Positions 50,501-58,518 of a stretch of DNA of 64,000 nucleotides are shown here, one piece after another. The translations under genes and the position numbers were made by a program. This stretch comes from Syngnathus acus (lineage: Eukaryota > Chordata > Actinopteri > Syngnathiformes > Syngnathidae): assembly GCF_901709675.1 (NCBI RefSeq), contig NC_051103.1, positions 8,355,501 through 8,419,500 of the forward strand, read 5' to 3'. The first letter of the stretch is position 1; each line of letters opens with the position of its first letter. The notes under the pieces were generated by a model, which saw nothing but the letters and a program-made list of their open reading frames with translations, did not search any database and was not told the origin of the DNA.

Positions 50501-51507
50501 ATACAGCCAAATTGACGCAAAACCAAAAAAAGAAAAAGGTCTTATCAACTCAGCCTGCAGGTGTCGCCCTTGACAACACCATAGATAGGGAAGTAGAAAG
50601 ACGGTCCATGTTATTTTTGCCATACGAGTAACAAGTTTTACAGGTACGGTGACCAGGACATGTTCTACTTTTGAGCCTTAAAAAAACGCATTTCAAAAAT
50701 CGTCCGGGATTTTCTTTGTAGGAAAAAAATGACCACATATATGCATGATGTGGGAGTGTCTTTTCTGCATGATGCCTGAGACGCGCTTTTTGGTGACTTG
50801 AATTGAGCTTTCTCGGCTACCGTACACTTCCGCTTCAGTGAGCAGCTAGCTCTTCAGGTTGTTACCATTTGGGCTTTCGAATGAGTCATGTCAACTTTTT
50901 CCAAGCTCTCGATTTGCTGTATGTATGTAAATGCATACATGTAAACAATGACATGAAAGGAGAATATTTGTTAGTCGTTAGGTCAGTGGAACTCGCTAGC
51001 TCTCGTGAAACAAGAGGTGGAGCGTTAGCTAGCACGCCCACAAGCAGCACTCACTCGGCTGTCAATCAATGGATTATCAAGGAAAGCGTTCGACTTGAAC
51101 GTTGTTTTTCTATGTTTTGCCACGTCCAAACTTGAAGACTGGAGGCTCCACGTCGGCTGCTGGTCGTCTATCTCCATATCTCGAAAGGTACCTCCCCATT
51201 TTCCATGTAGCATTATGCCTCTGGTAACTAGCAAGGTGGACCTTGTCCTGTTGATTATTTGGGCCACAGTAAAAATAAACAAAACAATTGTTCTACAATC
51301 GTTAAAGTTACATGTCAATGTAAAAAGTATAGTTTTGAAAAATTTACGTGCATTTTAACTTAAAAAGTATATTTTTGTTCATAGTTGGCACACATGAAAA
51401 GGGAAAGCGTACCACATTGTTCTTCAAATAATGACTTGAAATTAAAAATATATATAAATCTAAAAAAAAATTGTGTGTAAGTTATGTTAGTTGGTAGTGT
51501 TATGTGT

Positions 51508-51880
51508 TTGAGGAGCTGATGTGTGATGTCATATTGTCATGGCACACCAGGGAGAAGGGGAGCACATGCAAGCAGCTGACATCTCTCACAAAACCTAAGT
51601 GCCAGGTACTGCACAATATCATCATCATCATCACACTCGTCTGGATGTGTTTTTTGATGACATTGATGCAAACCAAGTTAGTCAGAAACATATATTTAAC
51701 TAACTTGGTTTGCGTCAGTGTCATGGAAAAACTTGTCCAAAAGTATGTGGTGGTGGTACTGTGGAGTACCTGGCACTTAGGTTTTGTCCCAGTGAGAGAT
51801 GTTTGCACTGTTTGCATGTGCTCACCTTCCCCCTAGTGCCTGCCACGAGAAGTAAGTGACATCATACCTGAGCTCATCAA
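51508..51880. repeat. Large inverted repeat A (arms about 175-185 bp)
   Basis: The left arm starts TTGAGGAGCTGATGTGTGAT and the reverse complement of the right end starts TTGATGAGCTCAGGTATGAT. Inside it, GAGCACATGCAA, CATCTCTCAC and AAAACCTAAGTGCCAGGTAC recur in opposite orientation, and the centre is AACCAAGTTAGT...ACTAACTTGGTT near 51690. The forward and reverse frames therefore translate to similar peptides (KPKCQVLH / STWHLGF). A transcript would form a hairpin of nearly 370 nt. No transposase or clear target duplication is seen. Confidence 0.85.
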
Positions 51881-52049
51881 CCACTTAATCTGTTTCCATG
51901 CAGGCAGGGCCTTTTCAAACTGCTTTTCTATTCAATGAATTAATTGTTCAAGTGGAATGCGAGTCTTTGTGATTTTTGAGCAAATTTGCTCATTTGAAGT
52001 CTTTCGTGCTTGGTGGTCACTGCATTGGCAAAGTACTGTTTGAAAACAC

Positions 52050-52240
52050 AAGTTTTCAGCCTTGAGGTGAGTGTCACTGCAACAGAGCCAAGTCTTTGCT
52101 GCTTCTCTCGGTCTCCACATGAGTCAAAGTGATGCAATTGTACAGTTGCAGTCACTTTCAGTCATGTGGAGACCGAGAGAAGCAGTCAAACACGGCTCTG
52201 TTCAGTGGCTGAAGGCAAACACTCAACTCCAAGCTGAAAA
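52050..52240. repeat. Inverted repeat B (arms about 80-95 bp)
   Basis: TTTGCTGCTTCTCTCGGTCT and CCACATGAGTCAAAGTGA on the left pair with TCACTTTCAGTCATGTGG and AGACCGAGAGAAGCAGTCAA on the right, around a GCAATTGTACAGTTGC centre. The arms continue through ACAGAGCC/GGCTCTGT and, after a 13-nt insertion, TTTTCAGC/GCTGAAAA. It lies only about 170 bp from inverted repeat A and right before the CCAAT array. Confidence 0.8.
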
Positions 52241-52258
52241 GAGCCTTCCAAAACCGAA

Positions 52259-52572
52259 GTGCCACTTTGCCCGCCTCCTAACTCTGCCCAAATTCAGCCT
52301 GGCCAATCACGGCTCGGCTCCAAATTTGCATAGCCACGCCCGACAGCCAATCAGAACGCAGCATTTGCACATCTGACCAATGAGATTGCTTCATTTTTAG
52401 GAAAGCTCGCCCTTTTCAAATCCAACCAATCAGTGCCACTTTGCCCGCCTCCTAACTCTGCCCAGCCAATCACGGCTCGGCTCCAAATTTGCATAGCCAC
52501 GCCCACTTTCTGACAGCCAATCAGAACGCAGCATTTGCACATCTGGCCAATCAGATTGCTTCATTTTTAGGA
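52259..52572 (+). repeat. Direct duplication of a 174-bp CCAAT/octamer unit
   Basis: Unit 1 starts GTGCCACTTTGCCCGCCTCC at 52259 and unit 2 starts with the same 20 bases at 52433. Both run through AATCACGGCTCGGCTCCAAA, TTTGCATAGCCACGCCC, CAGAACGCAGCATTTGCACA and GATTGCTTCATTTTTAGGAAA. Unit 1 has an extra AAATTCAGCCTGG and unit 2 an extra ACTTTCT. Copies are otherwise nearly identical, implying a recent duplication. Confidence 0.9.
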
Positions 52573-52735
52573 AACCACGCCCACTTCTAATCACATAGCC
52601 CCCTCATTTGCATATCCACGCCCACTTTTCAACCAACCACAGCCTTTTATTCTCCTAGCTCCACCCAGTTTTGGAGCTTTCAGCCAATCATGAAGCAGTA
52701 TTCCAGTCACGCTCCGCCCTCTTTTCAAAAATTGC
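52301..52735 (+). promoter_or_regulatory. Dense array of CCAAT boxes, octamers and CCACGCCC boxes
   Basis: CCAAT (NF-Y type) occurs at 52303, 52347, 52377, 52426, 52466, 52517, 52547 and 52684, all on the + strand. ATTTGCAT (Oct-1/POU octamer) occurs at 52324, 52487 and 52606, each followed within a few bases by CCACGCCC (KLF/Sp-type). This composition is typical of strong TATA-less or histone-like promoters and of some retroviral LTRs. The sites are seen; their activity is inferred. No + strand gene is obvious directly downstream, and the array lies just past the poly(A) signal of the minus-strand unit. Confidence 0.65.
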
Positions 52736-52824
52736 ACCAGAAAAAAAATCTGAAAAAAATAAACTGGAAAGAAATTTTTTAGTTTTAAAATGAAGAGTTG
52801 AAAGTATGTTATTTGTAATAAAGT

Positions 52825-52830
52825 TTTATT
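52825..52830 (-). terminator. Poly(A) signal AATAAA of the minus-strand unit
   Basis: GAAATAAAACTTTATTAC on the minus strand, about 145 nt after the last predicted acceptor (52976). Cleavage would fall near 52805. Confidence 0.6.
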
Positions 52831-52900
52831 TCTTTTGCAGAGAAAACAATCACAACAAAGTAACAAGTTGGATGGCAATCTGCTCATTGCCGAGCGGTGG

Positions 52901-52960
52901 AGTGGTCGGCCAGAGGGACGAGTGGTCAGCCAGAGGGACGAGTGGTCAGCCAGTGGGATG
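52901..52960. repeat. Three tandem copies of a 20-bp unit
   Basis: AGTGGTCGGCCAGAGGGACG at 52901, a copy with one change at 52921 and a third with two more changes at 52941. They lie within the last predicted exon of the minus-strand unit. Confidence 0.9.
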
Positions 52961-54995
52961 AGTGTTACTCCATGCCTGGACCCGAGACAAAAAGAGATAG
53001 GTAAGTAAAAAGCTAAGTCAACGTTTTGTGCAGAAAAGGTTTTGACATGAAACATACCAGTGCACAAGTAGAGTTCATGGCACCGGGTTTTGCAAGCTGA
53101 ATGACCAGGAGAGCAGATTTTATTCCTTGCTGCATGACCCAGGAAGTTGATTTTGTTTCTTACTGCCTGTCAGACAATAGGAGAAAAAAATTATTGGACT
53201 AAAGATAAGATTGTGCAATAAGGAGCATTTAAAGTGTCTCACTTTTCAGGTTGCTGAGGCAGTAACAAGGAAACTGAAGTGCTGCTGGTCTGTAGCTTTG
53301 TTCTGGTCCTCTGCTTCCGCTGCTAGCAGGTACTTGATGGTGCTCCACACTGGACACAAAAACGGATTCAAATTTTGAAACATGTTGGCTAAAATGTTAT
53401 TTACTTTCCTTCTCTTACCAGCAGCAGGCTCTTTAGGCAGCACGGATCCAGGTGAACGAGCTCAGAGTAGTTGTGGCTGAAGACAAACTGTGGCAGGCTT
53501 TGCACTTTGTGGACCAGGATTTGTCACCTCTGCCTGGAAAGAAAAAGGAACATTGACACACCAACTCCATTTAAGTTTACTGGTTTTATTTTTAACTGTA
53601 GACTGGAAGCAGCCGGTCGCTGGTGCACAGGCAGAGTTCCTGAAATGTTGTAAAGACTCTGCAGGGTGGCCACCTGCACACAACACAAACAAGGGACCCA
53701 TCAAGCTGCTATTTAGTACATTTTATTTGTGCGTCAAATCTGAAATTGGAGGCAGTCTTAAAGAACCTCTGCATGGTTTTGAGGGCTTTTACCTTTGGCC
53801 AGCAGGTGGCAGATTTTCCAACTGCATCCTTACTGGAAAGTGCTCTGCAGGAAGAGAGGCATAAAAAAAAGCACCTAAGTGCTTTTAAACAATGCCAAGT
53901 TTGTCATAAGTTGTCACCTGTCAGCACGTTGATGATGCCACAGGTTCAAAACCTCGTAGATCTTCACCAGTAAATCCATGCTGCAGAAACTAGGTCCTTT
54001 GGCCCCACCTGGTGGACAAAAGGAAAAACAAGGTGAAATGTTTGACGTGTCAAACATTTGGACGCGTGCAAGTTTCTTTCACCAGTGAGGAATGGAGGGC
54101 AGCGCCGGACGTCTCTCCAACCACAGCTCGCTGGTCTGAAAGACACGGTAACGTTACGACCATTCTGCTTTTACATTTTCAGCCTAACAAGCAAATTGAG
54201 CAAGAGTAGACCTGCAAGTGTCTCATGAAGCCATGCGGGAACTGCAAGGCGGCCATCTTGGACCCTGCAGACAAAAGAAAAAGAAATGTTTGCTTTAATC
54301 AATTTGACAAGATGCCTTGCTAATAAAAATATTTTTGCCATTTTCCAGTCAATCTGCTTCCTCTGTTCCAGATGCAGGCCTGTGGACAGAAATGAGAAGA
54401 CAATTAGAAGCAGTCGATTGAACGAGTTGACTTTAAAACTCACAAAGCCAGTCGGCCATGACGGGCTCGTTTTGAGGGTTTGCACCTGCAGACAGAAAGT
54501 AGAAAATTAACACTAATGCATCGAAATACCTGTTTCAGTCATTCTCTGGTGGATTCATGCAAACGCTGCCACGTCTACTTACCTTCGGCCAAACGACGCT
54601 GTCGTCCAGACGTTGCTAAATGTTTGTGCAAAAACTGTTAGTCATCTTTCCACACGGTGCGTGCTTCAGTTTTCAAAATGTACATGTACTTACCCACTGT
54701 TAAAGGCTTCAATTGTTTGGTTGCACGCCAAAGAAATGCGTTTTGGTGGTCGTTGAAGACGCTAACTGCTAACGCTAGCTTCTGCAAACTTTTTAGCTTG
54801 CAAGATGGAAACACTCCCAAAGTGCAACTTGACGCTGAAAGAGAGAAAAAGCAGTTAGTTTAAAAAGATGAACAAATATTGAACATCCACCTTGTCAGTT
54901 GTGGAATGGAGTGCGGCTGGCGCAGCAGGTGGACCAGAGCAGCGTGGCGCTCGCTGTCAGAGGAGAGTGAAAGACTGATCGGCGCGTTCTTGACG

Positions 54996-55024
54996 CCTTT
55001 TATACTCTTTTTGTGATGACGTCA
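54996..55024 (-). promoter_or_regulatory. TATA box and CRE at the head of the minus-strand unit
   Basis: On the minus strand, TGACGTCA (perfect CRE/ATF site, 55024-55017) is followed 12 bp later by TATAAAAGG (55004-54996). Initiation would fall near 54965-54975, just before the first predicted exon. A pyrimidine tract lies upstream at 55031-55056. Perfect TATA and CRE elements at this spacing are unlikely by chance and match the direction of the splice sites. Confidence 0.7.
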
Positions 55025-55287
55025 TTAAAAGAAGAAGGGGAAAAAAAAAAAAAAAACTTTCAAACGCAGGCGCTCAACAGAAAAGCGAGCGAGAAACCGC
55101 TAAGTGAAGTCTTTGGAGGGCTCGGGTCTTGAACCAGCATTGCAATCTTCGGAGGCAAAGGTGTCATCACCTCGACCATTGCCTGTGGTTACAAGTGGAG
55201 AGATTTGCTTCTATTATCACAAATCATGAAGGTATCTTCAGGAAAAGTTCAGAGTATCCTTCAAATACAAACACTCAACCCAGGTGT

Positions 55288-55357
55288 GTAAGATCTCGAA
55301 TGGCCGACTGGTTAAAGCTTTTACCTTCGGTTCAGGAGAGGCGGGTTCGAATCTTAC
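55288..55357 (+). pseudogene. tRNA-like sequence (Ser/Leu-like D arm), module 1+
   Basis: The ends GTAAGAT and ATCTTAC pair perfectly as a 7-bp acceptor stem 70 nt apart. TGGCCGACTGGTTAAAG resembles the D arm and A box of type II tRNAs, and GGGTTCGAATC is a good B box and T loop. The T stem (GCGGG against CTTAC) pairs poorly and the anticodon arm is unclear, so I regard it as a tRNA-derived relic. Confidence 0.45.
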
Positions 55358-55387
55358 ATGTCGCGCTATTTACTTTGCAAAAGCGGC

Positions 55388-55455
55388 AAAGAGCAAGTCT
55401 CGAACCCGAGGTCTGCTGGACACCGACCCAAGTCGTGAACCATTCAGCCATTTTG
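55388..55455 (-). pseudogene. tRNA-like sequence, module 1-
   Basis: On the minus strand: AATGGCTGAATGGTTCACGA (A-box-like), then CCTCGGGTTCGAGACTTGC (B-box-like, T-loop TTCGAGA). It converges on module 1+ with about 30 bp between them. Acceptor pairing is not convincing. Confidence 0.4.
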
Positions 55456-55540
55456 GTGTTGAAATTTCCTGAGTTTTCTTATGTATTCATAGTATATGTC
55501 TCACGAACTAGATAAAATTACCAAATCAGCCCGATAATGC

Positions 55541-55612
55541 AGAAGAACAATTGGTGTAGTGATTAAAGCTTTTGCCTTATGTTCGGGAGAACCGAGTTCG
55601 AGTCTCGCACTA
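55541..55612 (+). pseudogene. tRNA-like sequence, module 2+
   Basis: TTGGTGTAGTGATTAAAGC (A-box-like) and ACCGAGTTCGAGTCTCGC (T arm with four of five pairs). The segment GCCTTATGTTCGGGAGAACC resembles the anticodon-to-T-arm part of tRNA-Asp/Glu type molecules. No matching 5' acceptor half. Confidence 0.4.
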
Positions 55613-55639
55613 ATCCAACTTTAGCTCAAAGACTGCTTC

Positions 55640-55707
55640 ATGTGGGGCTCGAACCATGGTCTCCCGAACACCGGCTAAAGTTATAAACCATTATGCCATT
55701 TGGCCGG
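55640..55707 (-). pseudogene. tRNA-like sequence, module 2-
   Basis: On the minus strand: AAATGGCATAATGGTTTATA, then GTTCGGGAGACCATGGTTCG and AGCCCCAC. It shares the GTTCGGGAGA core with module 2+ in opposite orientation, so the pair can form a hairpin. The T stem is poor. Confidence 0.4.
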
Positions 55708-55800
55708 CGAGAATCTGCCTTTTTATTTTGGTAGTGTACTGTAAAATTCCAACTTTCTCAAAAGTAGATAATTTTATCAAATTCCCTCACCTTAGCGCAA

Positions 55801-55867
55801 TGCTTCATAGTGTAGTCAGTAAGAGTTTTGCCTTATGTTCGTGAGAACCGAGTTCGAGTCTTACACT
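55801..55867 (+). pseudogene. tRNA-like sequence, module 3+
   Basis: Close copy of module 2+: GTTTTGCCTTATGTTCGTGA, then GAACCGAGTTCGAGTCTTAC. The A-box part has drifted (TAGTGTAGTCAGTAAGAG). Confidence 0.4.
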
Positions 55868-55895
55868 AATCAAACTTTAGCTTAAAGAATGCTTC

Positions 55896-55960
55896 GTGTG
55901 GGGCTCGAACCATAGTCTCCCGGTCACCGGCTAAAGTTATAAACCATTCTGCCATTTTTG
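55896..55960 (-). pseudogene. tRNA-like sequence, module 3-
   Basis: Copy of module 2- : on + it reads GTGTGGGGCTCGAACCATAG, TCTCCCGGTCACCGGCTAAA, GTTATAAACCATTCTGCCAT. Differences from module 2- are a few substitutions, showing the duplication is moderately old. Confidence 0.4.
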
Positions 55961-56165
55961 GGGGGGTGAATCGGCTTTTCTTTTGGGAAGTGTAGTGTAC
56001 ATAGCGGACGACTGGTCGAAAAGGAAAAATTGACGTTCATTTGACGCTGGGTTACATACATGTGAATGGGGGCACTGCCGTCTTGTGGTAGCTTGGCGTC
56101 ATTACATGAACCGCTTCATAAACTATCGAGTCAAAAGCCTGGAAAAAAGAGGACGTCTGTTCACC

Positions 56166-56646
56166 CTAATTTAACACCACAGCACCGTCGATGGTCAGCG
56201 GCAGGTGTTGGGCGTGACCCTTCCGGAAGTCAACAACAATCTCCTTGGTCTTGTCGACGTTCAGCAGGAGGTTGTTGTCCCTGCACCACGCGGTCAGAAG
56301 GTCAACCTCCAGCCTGTATCGAGTCTCGTCTCCCTTGGTGATGAGACCCACCGGAGTCGTGTCGTCAGCAAACTTCACTATGCGGTTGCCGCTGCAGGTG
56401 GCAGCGCAGTCATGCGTCAGGAGGGTGAAGAGCAGCGGACTGAGCACGCAGCCTTGGGGGGGGGGGCCCTGTGCTCAGCGTGATGCTGCTTGCGGAGATC
56501 TTGTCGCCAACACGTACCACCTGTGGCCTCTGACAGAGGAAGTCCAGTAGCCAGTTGCAGAGGCAGGTACTGAGACCCAGCTCGTCAAGTTTGCTGACGA
56601 CACGACTCTGGTGGTTTGCTCTGGGTCGTACTGAAAAGTGGCACAT
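56166..56646 (-). mobile_element. Non-LTR retrotransposon (LINE) reverse transcriptase fragment
   Basis: Minus-strand frames give [38 protein letters not shown], then after a frame change [35 protein letters not shown] and NNLLLNVDKTKEIVVDFRK. FADD is the catalytic core of reverse transcriptase, and the K-T-K-E-VVDFR motif follows it in fish LINEs. A run of twelve G/C at 56455-56466 marks the frameshift where PQG would be expected. The copy lacks the endonuclease and 5' part and is dead. Family (L2/CR1/Rex group) not decided. Confidence 0.85.
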
Positions 56647-57847
56647 TGATGTCATTGACATATATTGTCAAAATGAAGCCGTGTAGTTTCATTGAAAAAT
56701 ATACCGTTTTAAGATGAAATAATATCTTCAATATTGACAACTAAGAGTGAAAAGACAAAATATACAAATGTACAAAATATAAATCGGGGGGAATAAAGTT
56801 GGATATTGTCAAACATATTTTGAGATTTAGCAATGCACAGGACCTCCTCCTCCACTTTTACTTACTTCCAAATGTCCAAACGACTTGATGTGTTTGTTGA
56901 ATCGGATCATTTTCTGTCATGGAGGCAGGAGTACGTTTGATTGACACGTATGGCAGCCAATGGGATTCCGCCTTTGCAAAATCGCTCCGAGTGTTTTCGT
57001 CATGAAAATGATGCCATCAAGTGCACGTAGGTGCTGGATGACGACAAGCATTCGTAACACACACAAATGTCCCAAACGTCACTCGAGCATAGTTCCACGT
57101 GAAGCTGAAACTCCAATGAGCACGTTAACTACTGCACAGTGCATGCAACAAGTCCGTTTGACAGACATTACCTCCCTCCCTCCCTCCCGTAGTGTTTTGC
57201 AAACGTGCAGAAGCGGGTGCAGAGCACATGAAGTGCTTGCGAGGACTAGCACAGTGAGGATGTTGAATGTCATTTTTGCTGTTTGATTGATCTGAAAAGT
57301 GACTCATTTGTTGAGCTTGATTTGGAGATGTAGCCAAAGTTGGTGCACATTTCTATTGATATGATCACTGTCATTGTTAACTTAACATATGAACTTGAAC
57401 GTTCTGTCACCGAAAATGATATGCAAAATAGATCTTGCTCTGTGGTAGAAGAGCTGCATTTTAGCAATCCACACACACACACACACACACACACAGCCGC
57501 TCCAGTGATAATGACAGGCATTTATCTTGCCCTAGCAGGCTTGAAATAGACCATCCGGTTTATAGCTCCAAATGCACACCCACCGTTAGGGTTAGTTTTC
57601 TTTTCTGTGGCTTCTCATACAGTCTTGATAAACAGGTTTAGGTGGCAAATATGAATAAGTGAGCAGTCTTTATCAAAAGGGTAAAAGGCAAATGTTCTTT
57701 TCAGGCTTGGAAGATCATTTCAGAGGAGGATATAATTGTAACGTAGTTAGACCGTGAGTGGTTAAGGGTGGAGTCGTCCATGAAAATAAAATGTTGCTTT
57801 TAGAGCCACTAACTAACCCTTACTGTTTCTTTTCCATTTCACTTTAG
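56647..57847. other. Intergenic DNA before smim5
   Basis: Holds a CCCT run (57172-57188), a CA run (57471-57494) and no recognised exon. The smim5 5' non-coding exon and promoter probably lie here, because the exon at 57848 begins with a splice acceptor. Confidence 0.65.
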
Positions 57848-57914
57848 CCAGCAAAGTGCGATCTTCCCCATCCCAAAAGAGCATTTTGAGCAGATCTCCT
57901 CTGTGGGTACAAGG

Positions 57915-58208
57915 ATGGCTCTGGAGGATGGAGACATCATGAAGGTGCTTGAGAAGCTTCAGCATCTGTCAGAAGCCACTTCACTTGAAATTGGAGGCTT
58001 CTGCGTGATCCTCCTCTTTGTCAGTAAGTCAACTTGAAGTGTGACTGACTGCATGTATTCTATGACTTCTGGGTGTCCTTAATATTGTGGCTTTTCTCTT
58101 TTCCCAGTCACGTTCGTTAGCTTGATGATGGTCCCTTGCCTTCAGTGCTGCTGTTGTGCCGAGTCAAATTATCAAACCTCCAGGGTGGAACCGCACCAGG
58201 CCATTTGA
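57915..58208 (+). CDS. smim5: Small integral membrane protein 5-like
   Basis: Coding exons 57915-58023 and 58108-58208 join to 69 codons. The first coding exon starts at an acceptor (CACTTTAG, ends 57847); the intron has GTAAGT and TTTTCCCAG. The protein has a short acidic/amphipathic N-terminus (MALEDGDIMKVLEKLQHLSE), one membrane helix (about residues 26-47, IGGFCVILLFVITFVSLMMV) and a Cys cluster (LQCCCCAE) at the membrane exit. Human SMIM5 has the same order: LL-KLQ-L, EI-AF-VI-LF helix, then a Cys-rich CSCCC tract, in 77 aa. Function is little known. The next gene is smim6 and then sap30bp, the same order and strand as in human, which supports the call. Confidence 0.82.
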
Positions 58209-58512
58209 AGATCAAAAAAAGGACAAATCCTTTCCCAAATTACCAACATGGAGCAAGGATTTTATATTCTTTCCTCTATTTTTGGAGATCTTTCGGGAAT
58301 GCCATCACATATGCGTCATCAGAAATGATCAAGACTCAAATTCAATCCGAATATCCTTGATGTTATTCTGTGTTTTGTTGTATTATACTACAGTATTAAA
58401 GTGTACATGATGTCTCAATGCGAGAAATGTCATAACTGCTATACTTATTCTTGTACTATATTTTATAAGAGCATGTTAGAGAGCGCATGTTTTTTCCTGC
58501 TAATTTTCTATG

Positions 58513-58518
58513 AATAAA
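58513..58518 (+). terminator. smim5: Poly(A) signal of smim5
   Basis: AATAAA 305 nt past the stop codon, in AT-rich DNA; the transcript probably ends near 58535. Confidence 0.65.

Larger units (their letters stand above)
32022..51507. other. rbfox3 3' UTR, then about 15-19 kb with no recognised gene
   Basis: The 3' UTR must start at 32022, but its end is unclear. AATAAA hexamers occur near 34763, 35370, 35502 and 37025, and the AT-rich stretch 34700-36060 looks UTR-like. Beyond that I find only repeats: a poly-C run near 35916-35929, an AAT run near 36050, a CCT run near 40344, a possible palindrome near 41590-41635, a dispersed-repeat fragment (42930-43015), a foldback MITE (43191-43381), a GTGC run (46536-46560), and a GGCA array (50382-50500). 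None of the open frames shows a known domain or consistent splice context. Confidence 0.6.
52805..54975 (-). other. Uncharacterised compact multi-exon transcription unit
   Basis: Reading leftwards from the TATA box, consecutive GT-AG exons can be drawn: about 54972-54891, 54834-54694, 54615-54583, 54485-54444, 54379-54212 (two exons or one; an internal acceptor at 54264 exists but no good donor), 54135-54083, 54008-53918, 53844-53793, 53673-53597, 53533-53419, 53349-53243, 53166-53058 and 52975 to about 52805. Most introns are 50-250 bp. Two modest spliced frames exist: about 93 codons from ATG 54459 (MADWLCLHLEQRKQIDWKM...) to the stop at 53964, and another from ATG 53979 (MDLLVKIYEVLNLW...) through three more exons. 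No single frame spans all exons and I recognise no domain. It may be a lncRNA, a decayed coding gene or an unknown small-protein gene. Confidence 0.55.
55285..55967. repeat. Three ~255-bp tandem units, each with a convergent pair of tRNA-like sequences
   Basis: tRNA-like modules alternate in strand: + 55288-55357, - 55455-55388, + 55541-55612, - 55707-55640, + 55801-55867, - 55960-55896. Each has an A-box-like part (TGGCCGACTGGTTA, TGGCTGAATGGTTC, TGGCATAATGGTTT, GTGTAGTGATTA) and a B-box-like part (GGTTCGAATC, GGTTCGAGAC, AGTTCGAGTC, GGTTCGAGCC) about 30-40 nt later. Starts of successive + modules are 253 and 260 bp apart. Units 2 and 3 are clear duplicates (GCCTTATGTTCG-GAGAACC and GGGGCTCGAACCAT shared); unit 1 is more diverged. 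Convergent modules share a GTTCGGGAGA core, so each unit can fold back. Cloverleaf stems are imperfect, so these look like decayed tRNA-derived elements. Confidence 0.75.

Noticed and set aside
51500-51836. Two opposed frames with similar peptides (KPKCQVLH / STWHLGF)
   Set aside because: The similarity is caused by the inverted repeat itself; they are not a gene pair.
52805-54975. RECQL5 as the identity of the minus-strand unit, since RECQL5 lies antisense to SMIM5/6 in human
   Set aside because: The exons show no helicase motifs and are far too short in total for a RecQ protein.
55288-55960. Functional tRNA genes
   Set aside because: A and B boxes are good, but acceptor, anticodon and T stems are mostly broken, so I list them as tRNA-derived relics.
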